A stretch of DNA of 64,000 nucleotides. Origin: Hymenobacter gummosus. Lineage in GTDB: Bacteria; Bacteroidota; Bacteroidia; Cytophagales; Hymenobacteraceae. The position numbers and the translations under genes were made by a program. The notes beneath the pieces were generated by a model. The model was not told the origin of the DNA, made no database searches, and worked only from the letters and a program-made list of their open reading frames with translations. Where the stretch lies: the NCBI RefSeq assembly GCF_003970915.1, contig NZ_RXOF01000005.1:1-64000 (forward strand), read 5' to 3'. The stretch's first letter is position 1. The number at the start of each line of letters is the position of its first letter. Below are positions 24,620 to 33,380 of this stretch, one piece after another.

Positions 24620-25567
24620 ATGGAACAACAACAAGCTCCCGAACGCCGCAATAACAACCGCTGGCTGCTGCTGGCGGCCCTGGTGCTCGTGCTTGTCGGC
24701 ATCAACGGCATCCTCTTCTACATGAACCAGCAGAAGAGCAAGCAGAACGAGCAGTTGGCCGCCGACATCAAAGTCAAAGACACCAAGCTGGAGGAGCAGA
24801 TCAAGCAGTACGAGACGCTCAAGGCCGATTTTGAGCGGCAGAGCCAGGAGCTGCAGGGCATGGGCCTGGCCAATGATTCGCTGGAAGCCAAAATTGCCTC
24901 CGTCAACGCCGACTTGCTGAAGCTGCGCTCCTTCCGCGCCAGCTCCTTCTCCGTGGCCGACCAGAAGCGCTTTCAGCAGCGTGCCCAGAACTTCGAGCGG
25001 CAGCTGCGCCAGAAGGACGAGGAAATCGTGCAGCTGAAAAAGGACAACGAGATGCTGTTCACCGAGACGCAGACCCTGAAGGAGCGGCAGAACAAGCTCA
25101 CCGACACCATCGGCACCATCGCGCGCACCAACCAGGAGCTGAGCGAGAAAGTGGCCATTGCCTCGCGCCTGCGGGCCGAAAACATCCGCGTGGGCGTCGT
25201 CAACCGCCGCAACAAGGAAGACGACGACGACAAAAACGAGTTCAAGGCCAAGAAAGTCGAGAAGATTAAGGTGACCTTCAACCTGGCCCAGAACGACGTG
25301 GCCCCCAAGGAAACCAAGCAGATCATGATGCGTCTGCTGGAGCCCGACGGCGCGGCCCTTTACAACCTGAGCACCGGCGGCGGCACCTTCCTCATCGACG
25401 GCAACGAAGCCTTCTACACCGCCAAGCAGGAAATGGTGTACGACAACACCCGCCAGGGCGTGCAGTTCCTGTACGCCAAGGGCACCGACTACAAAACCGG
25501 CCCGCACACCGTGGAGCTGTACGCCGACGGCTACCTCATCGGCAAGACTACCTTCACGCTGAAATAA
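24620..25567 (+). CDS. Single-pass membrane protein with long coiled coil
   Basis: 315 aa. Cytoplasmic N-terminus (MEQQQAPERRNNNR), one membrane helix (about 15-36), then a coiled coil (about 40-195) rich in E/K/Q with heptads (KLEEQIKQYETLKADFERQ). After an acidic spacer (KEDDDDKNEF) a C-terminal beta domain follows (KIKVTFNLAQNDVAPKE ... YADGYLIGKTTFTL). It is a conserved Bacteroidota architecture of unknown function, probably periplasmic. The start is fixed by the promoter at 24528-24557. Confidence 0.7.
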   Translation: MEQQQAPERRNNNRWLLLAALVLVLVGINGILFYMNQQKSKQNEQLAADIKVKDTKLEEQIKQYETLKADFERQSQELQGMGLANDSLEAKIASVNADLLKLRSFRASSFSVADQKRFQQRAQNFERQLRQKDEEIVQLKKDNEMLFTETQTLKERQNKLTDTIGTIARTNQELSEKVAIASRLRAENIRVGVVNRRNKEDDDDKNEFKAKKVEKIKVTFNLAQNDVAPKETKQIMMRLLEPDGAALYNLSTGGGTFLIDGNEAFYTAKQEMVYDNTRQGVQFLYAKGTDYKTGPHTVELYADGYLIGKTTFTLK

Positions 25568-25618
25568 TCACGGATTCTTGCGGATTTTTCGGATTACACG
25601 GATTTCGTGGACGATTAA
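25567..25618 (+). repeat. CGGATT-type repeat arm
   Basis: Iterated CGGATT words directly after the stop codon (ATCACGGATTCTTGCGGATT...), closely matching the left arm at 19297, including the tail CGTGGACGATT. Confidence 0.6.
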
Positions 25619-25636
25619 GTCGCCAGCCGATTACGC

Positions 25637-25672
25637 AAAAAGCCCCGCCGGATTCGTCCGGCGGGGCTTTTT
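25637..25672. terminator. Bidirectional terminator, coiled-coil gene / cphA
   Basis: Perfect 16-bp stem AAAAAGCCCCGCCGGA / TCCGGCGGGGCTTTTT with loop TTCG. Convergent genes on both sides. Confidence 0.85.
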
Positions 25673-25699
25673 GGTTACTGCATATTCATTCACGCCGCC

Positions 25700-25745
25700 G
25701 TGGCTCCCCCTCTCCTTTTTTGGAGAGGGGGCCGGGGGGTGAGGC
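25700..25745. repeat. CCCCCTCTCC hairpin repeat
   Basis: CCCCCTCTCC and GGAGAGGGGG form a 10-bp stem around TTTTTT, followed by GCCGGGGGGTGAGG. This compact intergenic repeat type is known from many bacteria, and only one copy is seen here. Confidence 0.55.
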
Positions 25746-25760
25746 GAACGTGAGGCGCCG

Positions 25761-28400
25761 CTACGCCGGTTGCTGCTGGGCCTCGCTCAAGCTGGCTTCG
25801 AAGGCTTCCAGCCGGGCCAGGGTGGATTTGATGTCCTCGGTGAAAATGGTGATGACCGAGCCTTCCTTGGCCGTCTGCAGCACGTAATCGATGGCATCGG
25901 GCTCGGTTTCGATGTAGGTGATGGGCAGCTCGGGCTTATCGGCGGTGAGGCCCAGGCGCATCAGGCGCTCCAGCTCCTCGGCGGTTTTGCCGCGCAGGTC
26001 GCGGTCCTGACGCAGCACTACCTCGTCGAAGATGCGGCCGGCCACGCGGGCGTAGCCGATGGTGTCCTCCTCGCGCCGGTCGCCCAGGCCCGACACGATG
26101 CCAACCTTGTGCGTGGCGGGCGTCGCGTCGAGGAACTCGGCGAATTTCTCGATGCCGTGGGTGTTGTGGGCGTAGTCGACGATAACCTCGAAGGAGGGGA
26201 AGCGGAACACGTTCATGCGGCCCGGCGTCTTGCTGGTGACAAAGGTGCGCAGCCCGGTCTTGATGTCGTCCTTGTCGAAGCCGTAGCAGTACGCGGCCAG
26301 GGCAGCCGCCAGGGCGTTTTCGATGTTGAACTTGGCCCGGCCGCCGAAGGTCACCGGCAGCTCCACGGCCCGGTCGATGCGCAGCTTGTAGCTGTTGCGG
26401 TAGATGGTCAGGTAGCCTTCCTCGTACACCGCGGCCAGCCCGCCGGCTTCCACGTGCTCCCGGATGCGGGGCGAGTCGTCGTCCATGCTGAACAGGGCCA
26501 CGTTGCAGTCCACCCGCTCGCGCATGGCGTAGGTGTAGTCGTTATCGGCGTTGAGCACGGCCCAGCCGCCCTTGCGCACGGTGCGCGGCAGCACACCCTT
26601 CACCTCGGCCATTTCCTCCACCGTGTGAATGTCCTTGAGCCCGAGGTGGTCGGCGGCCACGTTGGTTACCACGGCCACGTCGCAGTAGTGGAAGCCCAGG
26701 CCCGAGCGCAACATTCCGCCGCGGGCCGTTTCGAGCACGGCAAAGTTCACCGTCGGGTCTTTCAGCACGAACTCGGCACTCTGCGCCCCGGTACAGTCGC
26801 CGCTCTGCAGCTGCCGCCCCTGGATGTAGATGCCACTCGTCGTGGTGTTGCCCACCTTGTAGCCCTTGGAGGCCACGATGTGCGCCAGCAGCTGGGTGGT
26901 GGTGGTTTTGCCGTTGGTGCCCGTTACGGCGAAGATGGGGATGCGCGCGTTGCTGCCCTGCGGAAACAGCATGTCCACCACCGGGGCGGCCACGTTGCGC
27001 GGCAGCCCCTCGGCCGGCGAAATGTGCATGCGGAAGCCCGGGGCGGCATTCACCTCGATAACGGCGCCGCGGGTTTCGTTCAGCGGAATGGCAATGTCAG
27101 TGGTCAGCACGTCGATGCCGCAGATGTCGAGGCCGATGATGCCGGCTACGCGCTCGGCCATGAGCACGTTGTAGGGGTGCATCAGGTCCGTCACGTCGGT
27201 GGCCGTGCCGCCGGTGCTGATGTTGGCCGTGCTCTTCAAATACAGCACCTCCCCCGCCGGCAGCACCGACTTGGCCGTCAGGTCGCGAGCCTTCAGAATC
27301 TGCTGGCTGTGCTTGTCGATTTTGATTTGCGTGAGCACCTTTTCGTGCCCGACGCCGCGGCGCGGGTCCTTGTTCACCTCGTCCACCAGTTGCTGAATGG
27401 TGCTGACCCCGTCGCCGGTCACGGCCGCCGGGGTGCGCTTGGCCGCCGCCACCAGCTTGCCGTTCACCACCAGCAGGCGGAAGTCGAAGCCCTCGATGAA
27501 CTGCTCCACGATGACGGCGCGCGAGTATACCTGCGCCGCCACCAGGCCGGCTTGGGCCTCCTTCCAGTTCTTGATGTTGATGGTGGCGCCCTTGCCGTGG
27601 TTGCCGTCGAGGGGCTTGGTCACGATGGGGTAGCCCAGTTCCTCCACCGCGTCCTTCAGCCCTTCCACCGAGTACACCGTGGTGCCGCGGGGCACCGGCA
27701 CGCCAGCGGCCTTGAGCATGCGCTTCGTGCGGTTCTTATTGCCGGCAATTTCCACCGCCGCGTGCGAGGTCAGGGTGGACGTAGTGGCCCAGATGCGCTT
27801 CTGATTCACGCCATAGCCCAGCTGAATGATGCTGGAGCCTTCGAGTTGAATGTAGGGAATGCCGCGCGAGGCCGCCTCGGCCACGATGCTCCAGGTGCTG
27901 GGTCCGAAGAACTCGTCTTCCCGGATTTCGTGCAGCTCGTCGACGATGGCTTTGAGGTCGTACTTTTCCCGGCGCAGCAGCTTGTTAACCAGGTCCACGG
28001 CGGCTTCGGCGGCCACGCGGCCGGCCCGCTCCTCCTGGTACTCAAACAGCACGATTTCCTGCCCCTCTTCGTAGGCCGGGCGGGTTTTGCCCCAGTTCAG
28101 GGGCATGCCGGCCAGGCGCTGCAGTTCCAGCGCCACCTGCTGCACCACGTGGCCCCACGGCTCCCCGTCGGTCAGCTGCTCCAGGGTCAGGGGCGGGTGC
28201 TTGGCGTTGTCGCGGGGATTGGTGCTGCGGCTCTGTTCCAGACCGGGCAGCAGCTTGAGCAGGCGCGCCGGAAAGCCCTTGGCCGCGTTGCTCCAGGTGC
28301 CGGCCAAATCCTCCAGATCCAGCTTCAGCACAATGAGTTTGCGGTGCTTGACGGACCAGTAGCTCGGGCCGCGCATGGTGCGCAGGTCGATAATCTTCAT
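25761..28400 (-). CDS. cphA: Cyanophycin synthetase
   Basis: 879 aa from ATG 28400 (MKIIDLRTMRGPSYWS), matching CphA N-termini; the frame is open further upstream. Order: N-terminal domain (1-160), ATP-grasp domain (about 220-480; VTKPLDGNHGKGATINI, IEVNAAPGFRMH), then a Mur-ligase-like domain with P-loop TGTNGKTTT (493-501) and DYAHNTHG near 745. CphA polymerises aspartate and arginine into cyanophycin, a cytosolic nitrogen store. No cyanophycinase gene is in the window, so breakdown must be encoded elsewhere. Monocistronic here. Confidence 0.93.
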   Translation of the reverse strand: MKIIDLRTMRGPSYWSVKHRKLIVLKLDLEDLAGTWSNAAKGFPARLLKLLPGLEQSRSTNPRDNAKHPPLTLEQLTDGEPWGHVVQQVALELQRLAGMPLNWGKTRPAYEEGQEIVLFEYQEERAGRVAAEAAVDLVNKLLRREKYDLKAIVDELHEIREDEFFGPSTWSIVAEAASRGIPYIQLEGSSIIQLGYGVNQKRIWATTSTLTSHAAVEIAGNKNRTKRMLKAAGVPVPRGTTVYSVEGLKDAVEELGYPIVTKPLDGNHGKGATINIKNWKEAQAGLVAAQVYSRAVIVEQFIEGFDFRLLVVNGKLVAAAKRTPAAVTGDGVSTIQQLVDEVNKDPRRGVGHEKVLTQIKIDKHSQQILKARDLTAKSVLPAGEVLYLKSTANISTGGTATDVTDLMHPYNVLMAERVAGIIGLDICGIDVLTTDIAIPLNETRGAVIEVNAAPGFRMHISPAEGLPRNVAAPVVDMLFPQGSNARIPIFAVTGTNGKTTTTQLLAHIVASKGYKVGNTTTSGIYIQGRQLQSGDCTGAQSAEFVLKDPTVNFAVLETARGGMLRSGLGFHYCDVAVVTNVAADHLGLKDIHTVEEMAEVKGVLPRTVRKGGWAVLNADNDYTYAMRERVDCNVALFSMDDDSPRIREHVEAGGLAAVYEEGYLTIYRNSYKLRIDRAVELPVTFGGRAKFNIENALAAALAAYCYGFDKDDIKTGLRTFVTSKTPGRMNVFRFPSFEVIVDYAHNTHGIEKFAEFLDATPATHKVGIVSGLGDRREEDTIGYARVAGRIFDEVVLRQDRDLRGKTAEELERLMRLGLTADKPELPITYIETEPDAIDYVLQTAKEGSVITIFTEDIKSTLARLEAFEASLSEAQQQPA

Positions 28401-28776
28401 GGGGCTAGGTGTTGAGAGAAGTGGGAGGGTGCCGGCTTCTACGGCGCGGCCAGGGTGGAGGATATGGCTCAGATGGCTTGAAACGGCCTTTTTGCTGGTA
28501 AAAGCTCCCGCGCTCCGACCGCGGACAACCGTAGCAGCCAAACCGGGTGTGACTTAGCCGCGCGGTGCGGCCCGGATTCTGTCGGCGGGGTGGAGCAAGA
28601 GCAGATTCAGCAAAGCATATTACAATGCGCAAAGGCTTATTCAATAGCCACAAAGCGCATTTCCCTCAAAATATACAACACAACCCCTAATTACTAACAG
28701 TTTATCAGGCACTTATCCGAACGCCGCGTGGTTGTATGCGCAGGGTGTCTAACAGCACCTTGTTTGGAATAAGGAG

Positions 28777-28808
28777 AAAAGCCGTTGCCCCTTGGGCACG
28801 GCTTTTTT
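28777..28808 (+). terminator. Terminator-like hairpin without an upstream gene
   Basis: AAAAGCCGTTGCCC pairs with GGGCACGGCTTTT (one bulged T), followed by TT. It could end a small RNA on the plus strand. Confidence 0.6.
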
Positions 28809-28924
28809 GCGTTTGGGGGCATCCGGCGCCCGTCAGAAAAAAAATTTACGGGCCGGAAATCCGGTCCGCGTCTACCCTTCGTAGGTCTGAGTGTCCGGCC
28901 AAAGCCGGCACGCTAGGTTTGCCC

Positions 28925-28953
28925 AAAGCCCCCGTCCTCTGGACCGGGGCTTT
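28925..28953 (+). terminator. Second terminator-like hairpin
   Basis: AAAGCCCCCGTCC / GGACCGGGGCTTT with loop TCT and one mismatch. The T-tract is short. Confidence 0.45.
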
Positions 28954-29003
28954 ATGCGTTTTGGGGCCTCCCGATACGACTCCCCGATTTCGTATCTTAA
29001 ACC

Positions 29004-29159
29004 ATGTTCCGTCGAATCGACCCGCAAACGGTACGGCTGCGCTTGTCCGTCCTCTTGGTGCTGCTGGGCTTAGGCACCTATATCGTAGGTGTGGCCCTTG
29101 GTTGGGTCGAACCGGACGGAGCGCCCCGGCTGTATTATATGAGCTGCCTGCGTCCGTAA
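29004..29159 (+). CDS. 51-aa single-pass membrane peptide
   Basis: ATG 29004 to TAA 29157-29159, followed 48 bp later by a strong plus-strand terminator. Residues ~14-34 (LSVLLVLLGLGTYIVGVAL) form one membrane helix, preceded by a basic N-terminus (MFRRIDPQTVRLR) and followed by a short polar tail. The charge layout suggests Nin-Cout. Not recognised; coding status rests on the helix, the start context and the terminator. Confidence 0.5.
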   Translation: MFRRIDPQTVRLRLSVLLVLLGLGTYIVGVALGWVEPDGAPRLYYMSCLRP

Positions 29160-29207
29160 AACCGTCGCAGCTCAGTTCGTGATACGCCAAACCAGGCCGA
29201 CAAATGC

Positions 29208-29243
29208 AAAACGCCCCGCAGCTGTTGCTGCGGGGCGTTTTTT
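29208..29243. terminator. Strong terminator between the 51-aa gene and tRNA-Cys
   Basis: Perfect 15-bp stem AAAACGCCCCGCAGC / GCTGCGGGGCGTTTT with loop TGTT and T6 on the plus strand. On the minus strand it can end the tRNA transcript. Confidence 0.8.
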
Positions 29244-29247
29244 GGAG

Positions 29248-29318
29248 AGGTGACGAGCGGATTCGAACCGCTGTAGGAGGTTTTGCAGACCTCTACCTAG
29301 CCACTCGGTCACGTCACC
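29248..29318 (-). tRNA. trnC: tRNA-Cys (GCA)
   Basis: Reading the minus strand, acceptor GGTGACG pairs with CGTCACC, the anticodon arm is GAGGT-CTGCAAA-ACCTC with anticodon GCA, and the T arm is AGCGG-TTCGAAT-CCGCT. CCA is not encoded. The cloverleaf is complete at 71 nt. Confidence 0.93.
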
Positions 29319-29444
29319 TTGATGTAGCTTGGGGGCGCAAACATACGGCATCTTCCTGGTTTCCCAAACTAAAACGTCCGGTTTGCCGGCCTCGGCGGGT
29401 AAGCCATTGGTTTCGTGCGGGAAAAAATCGGGGTGCCGGTGCAC

Positions 29445-29475
29445 AAAAAAGCCCCCGACCTTGCGGCCGGGGGCT
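29445..29475 (-). terminator. Terminator of rpsA
   Basis: On the minus strand AGCCCCCGGCC and GGTCGGGGGCT form an 11-bp stem (one wobble), loop GCAA, followed by T5. Confidence 0.8.
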
Positions 29476-29509
29476 CCTTGTGCTTTACAGCAGCGCTTGA
29501 CGCGGCGAA

Positions 29510-31363
29510 TTAAGCGTTGTCGTCCGAGCCACCTTGGGCGGCAGCTTCACGCTCGTTGCCCATCATCCGGTCACGCAGGGCGCTCAGGGCGTCCAGGTCA
29601 CCGAGGGTCGACTTCTCGGCTTTCTTCAGGTCGGCCACTTTGCCTTCGCCCTGCGAAGCGCCAGCGCCACCGGCGTTACCGGCAGGCTTCTTCTTCTGGA
29701 ACTTGGCCATGCGGCTGTCTTCTTCCTGCTGGCCGGCACCGTAGGTAGCGGTGTGCGACAGCACGATGCGACGGTCGTCCTTCGAGAATTCCACTACGCG
29801 GAAGTCCAGCGACTCACCAACTTCCGGCGACGAGCCATCGGCTTTGGCCAGCGACTTGGGGTAAGCGAAGCCTTCGATGCCGTAGGGCAGCTCCAGCACC
29901 GCACCGCGGTCGGTTTTCTCGGTGATGGTAGCCTTGTGGGTCGAGCCGGGGGTAAACACCGTCTGGAAGGTATCCCAGGGGTTTTCTTCCAGCTGCTTGT
30001 GGCCCAGGGCCAGACGACGGTTGGCTACGTCCAGCTCCAGCACTACCACGTCCAGACGGTCGCCCACCTTCACCATTTCGGAGGGGTGCTTCACCTTCTT
30101 GGTCCACGACAGGTCCGACACGTGCACGAGGCCGTCCACACCTTCTTCCAGTTCTACGAACAGGCCGAAGTTGGTCAGGTTGCGTACCAGGCCGTTGTGC
30201 TTGGTGCCTACAGCGTACTTCGAGCCGAAGTCAGCGCGGGTCCAGGGGTCTTCGGTCAGCTGCTTGATGCCCAGGCTCATCTTACGGTCTTCGCGGTCGA
30301 GGGTCAGGATCTGCGCCTCCACTACGTCGCCCTGCTTGATGAAGTCCTGCGGGTTGCGCAGGTGCTGGCTCCACGACATTTCCGACACGTGGATCAGGCC
30401 CTCAACACCAGGCACGATTTCCATGAACGCGCCGTAGTCGGCTACGTTCACGATGCGACCCTGCACTTTGGAGCCGGGCTGCAGGTCTTGCGGCAGCGAA
30501 TCCCACGGGTGCGGGGTCAACTGCTTCAGGCCCAGCGAAATACGCTTCTTGGCTTCGTCGAAGTCCAGCACTACCACGTTCAGCTTCTGGTCGAGCTGCA
30601 GTACTTCCGACGGGTGGGCGATACGGCCCCACGAGATGTCGGTGATGTGCAGCAGGCCGTCGACGCCGCCGAGGTCGATGAACACGCCGAAGTTGGTCAT
30701 GTTCTTGATAACGCCCTCGAGGATCTGGCCTTTCTCCAGGTTGTTGAGGATGGCTTCGCGCTGCTTCTCCAGGTCCTTCTCGATGAGGACTTTGTGCGAA
30801 ACAACCACGTTGTCGAAAGCGGCGTTGATTTTCACCACTTTCACTTCCATGCGACGACCCACGTAGATGTCGAAGTCGCGGATGGGCTTCACGTCGATCT
30901 GCGAGCCGGGCAGGAAGGCTTCTACGCCGTCCAGCTCCATGATCAGACCGCCTTTGGTGCGACGCTTCACTACCCCTTCCAGGATGGTGTCGTTTTCCAG
31001 CGCGTCGTAGATGGCCTTCCAGGCTTGCTTGATCTTCGCCTTCTTGCGCGAGAGGATCAGCTGGCCGTTCTGGTCTTCCTGGTCTTCGATGAAGACTTCT
31101 ACTTCATCACCGGGCTTCAGCTCGGCCAGGTCGCGGAATTCCGAGCGCGGAACCAGACCGTCCGATTTGAAACCGATGTTCACGATAACGTCGCGGTCAT
31201 TGACCGAAACGACCGTGCCCTTCACAACCTGCTCCTCCTCAACGGTGGTCAGGGTGCCGGCGTACATTTCTTCGAGACGGGCGCGCTCCTCTTTCGAGTA
31301 GTTGCCGCCGAAGCTGTTGGCTCCGACGTTGTCCCAATCGAAGTTGTCTACTACTTCTGCCAT
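29510..31363 (-). CDS. rpsA: Ribosomal protein S1
   Basis: 617 aa. Six S1 (OB-fold) repeats can be followed. Clear ones are GTVVSVNDRDVIVNIGFKSDGLVP, GVIKNMTNFGVFIDLGGVDGLLH, GRIVNVADYGAFMEIVPGVEGLIH and GLVRNLTNFGLFVELEEGVDGLVH, each followed by the D-x-x-x-x-R-x-x-L-x-x-K/R-x-L signature. A Gly/Gln-rich tail ends the protein. It binds mRNA on the 30S subunit; Bacteroidota use weak or no Shine-Dalgarno sequences, so initiation leans on such factors. Its own promoter lies about 110 bp upstream. Confidence 0.96.
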   Translation of the reverse strand: MAEVVDNFDWDNVGANSFGGNYSKEERARLEEMYAGTLTTVEEEQVVKGTVVSVNDRDVIVNIGFKSDGLVPRSEFRDLAELKPGDEVEVFIEDQEDQNGQLILSRKKAKIKQAWKAIYDALENDTILEGVVKRRTKGGLIMELDGVEAFLPGSQIDVKPIRDFDIYVGRRMEVKVVKINAAFDNVVVSHKVLIEKDLEKQREAILNNLEKGQILEGVIKNMTNFGVFIDLGGVDGLLHITDISWGRIAHPSEVLQLDQKLNVVVLDFDEAKKRISLGLKQLTPHPWDSLPQDLQPGSKVQGRIVNVADYGAFMEIVPGVEGLIHVSEMSWSQHLRNPQDFIKQGDVVEAQILTLDREDRKMSLGIKQLTEDPWTRADFGSKYAVGTKHNGLVRNLTNFGLFVELEEGVDGLVHVSDLSWTKKVKHPSEMVKVGDRLDVVVLELDVANRRLALGHKQLEENPWDTFQTVFTPGSTHKATITEKTDRGAVLELPYGIEGFAYPKSLAKADGSSPEVGESLDFRVVEFSKDDRRIVLSHTATYGAGQQEEDSRMAKFQKKKPAGNAGGAGASQGEGKVADLKKAEKSTLGDLDALSALRDRMMGNEREAAAQGGSDDNA

Positions 31364-31471
31364 GATATTGCAGTTGGCCCTCGTTACACGTCCGGCGCAG
31401 GGCCCGCCTCCGGAACGCGTTTTTTATTGATTACCAGCGCCGAAGCGCCGTTCCGCCACCTTGGCGGGCCG

Positions 31472-31479
31472 CAAAGATA
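31472..31479 (-). promoter_or_regulatory. -7 box of rpsA with a ~100-nt structured leader
   Basis: TATCTTTG on the minus strand is a full consensus match. The leader between it and the ATG contains GGCGC-TTCG-GCGC (around 31435-31450), a stable tetraloop hairpin. Such leaders suit autoregulation of ribosomal protein genes; this is inference. Confidence 0.6.
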
Positions 31480-31555
31480 GGGGTTTTGACGGATAAAAGC
31501 GGTGGCATTCAGTTGATTTGCGTAGCTTGTCCGGCCGCTAATTCCCGGCCATTAC

Positions 31556-32086
31556 ATGTTCAGTCGCCTTATCCTGCTATTCATGGGAGCGATGCTGAGC
31601 GGCTGCGGTTTTTATCGTTGGCAGCTCGGAAGCTATTATTCTGTCCGAGCCAGCAGCAAGGCGCTGACGGAACAGGCCATTATCAGCCTGATTCAGGACG
31701 GCAGTATTCAGGTTAGAAGTGATGTGTGGCGGCCTATAATAGAGCGGCAAGCCGCGCTTGCAGGCGGTGAATTGGTCGGCCACTGGGTAGACAACAGCTA
31801 CGTCGTAAAGCATCGAAACCGGAAAGGTTTCGTGATTTTCCACCCGGCCAACCGCACGTTCTATAGCTTCGATTTCTGCAACTGCGGGGCGCCTGTGGAG
31901 GAGCCAGAGGGGCTCGTTGGGCCCAATTGCGACCTGAGGATCCATAGCATAAACGCGCTGCAGCAGGACTCCGTCTTACACGCCATCAACTGGCCAGAAG
32001 CGGGGCCGGCGCTGGCGGAGTTTCGGAAAAATATCCTGCCCGTCATCCGGTGCCGAGTGGCAGCGCTTGATCAGCAACGCCCATAA
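31556..32086 (+). CDS. Lipoprotein of unknown function
   Basis: 176 aa. The N-terminus (MFSRLILLFMGAMLSGC) ends in a clear lipobox, Cys17. The mature protein has a mixed alpha/beta pattern with FCNCGAP around residue 102-108. Base composition is more AT-rich than the flanking rpsA and cupin genes. No family is recognised. It ends just before a 14-bp-stem terminator shared with the convergent cupin gene. Confidence 0.55.
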   Translation: MFSRLILLFMGAMLSGCGFYRWQLGSYYSVRASSKALTEQAIISLIQDGSIQVRSDVWRPIIERQAALAGGELVGHWVDNSYVVKHRNRKGFVIFHPANRTFYSFDFCNCGAPVEEPEGLVGPNCDLRIHSINALQQDSVLHAINWPEAGPALAEFRKNILPVIRCRVAALDQQRP

Positions 32087-32089
32087 GCC

Positions 32090-32121
32090 AAACGGCCCGC
32101 TTCGAGTGAAGCGGGCCGTTT
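32090..32121. terminator. Bidirectional terminator, lipoprotein / cupin
   Basis: Perfect 14-bp stem AAACGGCCCGCTTC / GAAGCGGGCCGTTT with loop GAGT. Confidence 0.8.
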
Positions 32122-32138
32122 CTGTTGACGACGGCTCC

Positions 32139-32711
32139 TTATGCTAGCACCGGCTCCGGCGCCCCAGCAAATTTGTGGTACTTGCCCAGCAGCCGCCCGA
32201 TGCGGTACGTGGCCGGGATGATGACGCGCTTGACGAAGCCGGGGATGGTGGGCATGTCGTACTCGCGGGCGTAGCGCATCATCAGGTAAGCCGCGTCGAA
32301 GCGGTCGGGCTGGGCGGAGCCGGACTTGACCTGGGCGTCGTAGATGGCGGAGAGGAAGAACACGATGGTGTTGGCCGGCTTGATCCAGCCGGTGCAGTTC
32401 AGGATTTCGTCGCCGGCGTTCCAGAAGCGGTGGGGCACGCCGCGCCGAAACACGACGGACTCCCCTACCCCGGCATATCGTGGGGGCTGGCCCAGAATCT
32501 GGTAGGCCAGCCGGCCCCGAACCACGGTCAGGCTTTCGTCCTGCAGCCAGTGCGTGTGCATCACCGGGCCGTGCCCGGGCGCCACGGCGTTTTCGACGAT
32601 AAGCCGGTCGCCGTCGGGCTCGGGCTGCAGGCGCAGGAAGGTCAGGGTTTCGCCCAGGCCGTTGGTGATGGTGTGGGGCAGGGCAGCGGGAACGGGCAGG
32701 TTGGTTTTCAT
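32139..32711 (-). CDS. Cupin-domain protein
   Basis: 190 aa from ATG 32711. The cupin core: GPVMHTHWLQDESLTVVRGRLAY (motif 1 with His, His and Glu) and GVPHRFWNAGDEILNCTG (motif 2). These positions usually bind one metal ion. The C-terminal ~70 residues are helical (FDAAYLMMRYAREYDMP). The substrate is unknown. It is the last gene of a minus-strand unit: AraC regulator, DUF1772-like membrane protein, cupin (35-bp gap to the previous gene). This suggests one regulon of small-molecule modification. Confidence 0.8.
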   Translation of the reverse strand: MKTNLPVPAALPHTITNGLGETLTFLRLQPEPDGDRLIVENAVAPGHGPVMHTHWLQDESLTVVRGRLAYQILGQPPRYAGVGESVVFRRGVPHRFWNAGDEILNCTGWIKPANTIVFFLSAIYDAQVKSGSAQPDRFDAAYLMMRYAREYDMPTIPGFVKRVIIPATYRIGRLLGKYHKFAGAPEPVLA

Positions 32712-32745
32712 AGCGGGTAAGGCAAGAAAAAGGGCAGGCAAGAAC

Positions 32746-33327
32746 TTAGTGCGTCAGCTCGGGGCGCAGCTCGGCGGCGGGTCGGGTAGCTCCGGCGTGG
32801 GCAGCGGCCTTGGTTTCGGGCAGCCAGCTCAGCAGGCGGTGGGTGCGCAGAAAGGTGTAGACGATGCCCAGGGTCACGACCAGGCGCGGGTAGTTGGCCA
32901 TTTGCCACTCGCGGGCCATGGTATTCACCGTATCCGCATCGATGCTGGCCGTAGAGGGCAGAAACAGCACCAGGTTGCGGGGCATGAAGTAGGCGAAGGT
33001 GAAGACCTCATTCACTACCAGGCCGGCCAGCAACAGCAGCAGCGGGCGGCGCAGGGCGCGGCCCTGGTTCCAGAGCAGGGCGGTGGCGGCCAGCAGGCTC
33101 AGCAGGGTGAAGGGCACCAGCGTCTGGAAGAAATAGCCGGCGTGCGAGAAGCGGAAGAACTGCCGGTAGGCCTGCAGCTCCTCGGCCGGATTGGTCGACC
33201 AGTTGGGCACTTCGGCAACCATCTGGTAGAGGCTGCCGCCCAACACGGCGCCGCAGCTGATGAAGGCCAGGGAGAACAGGGTGCGGCCCAGTTGGGCGCG
33301 CAGGGACGGGGCGGGGGTGGTTTTCAT
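32746..33327 (-). CDS. Four-helix membrane protein, DUF1772/anthrone-oxygenase-like
   Basis: 193 aa with four hydrophobic helices (about 17-38, 68-86, 93-114, 142-160). GAVLGGSLYQMVAEVPNW in the first loop and the helix spacing resemble DUF1772 (anthrone oxygenase-like) proteins. The assignment is moderate. It sits between an AraC-family activator gene (53 bp upstream) and a cupin gene, probably one transcript. Confidence 0.55.
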   Translation of the reverse strand: MKTTPAPSLRAQLGRTLFSLAFISCGAVLGGSLYQMVAEVPNWSTNPAEELQAYRQFFRFSHAGYFFQTLVPFTLLSLLAATALLWNQGRALRRPLLLLLAGLVVNEVFTFAYFMPRNLVLFLPSTASIDADTVNTMAREWQMANYPRLVVTLGIVYTFLRTHRLLSWLPETKAAAHAGATRPAAELRPELTH

Positions 33328-33380
33328 AGCCTTTGTGGGGTTGGTTGATGTATCACAAAGGTCTGCCGCGGTCCGGCCGC

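Larger units (their letters stand above)
28401..29003. other. 603-bp intergenic region, candidate small RNA
   Basis: The first 300 bp are the cphA upstream region (minus strand). An AT-rich stretch (about 28655-28710) precedes the first plus-strand hairpin at 28777, and a second hairpin is at 28925. Between them CCGGCGCCCGT and ACGGGCCGG form another stem around an A-rich loop (28824-28855). Two terminator-like hairpins with no ORF before them suggest an untranslated RNA, but no known RNA family was recognised. Confidence 0.35.
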
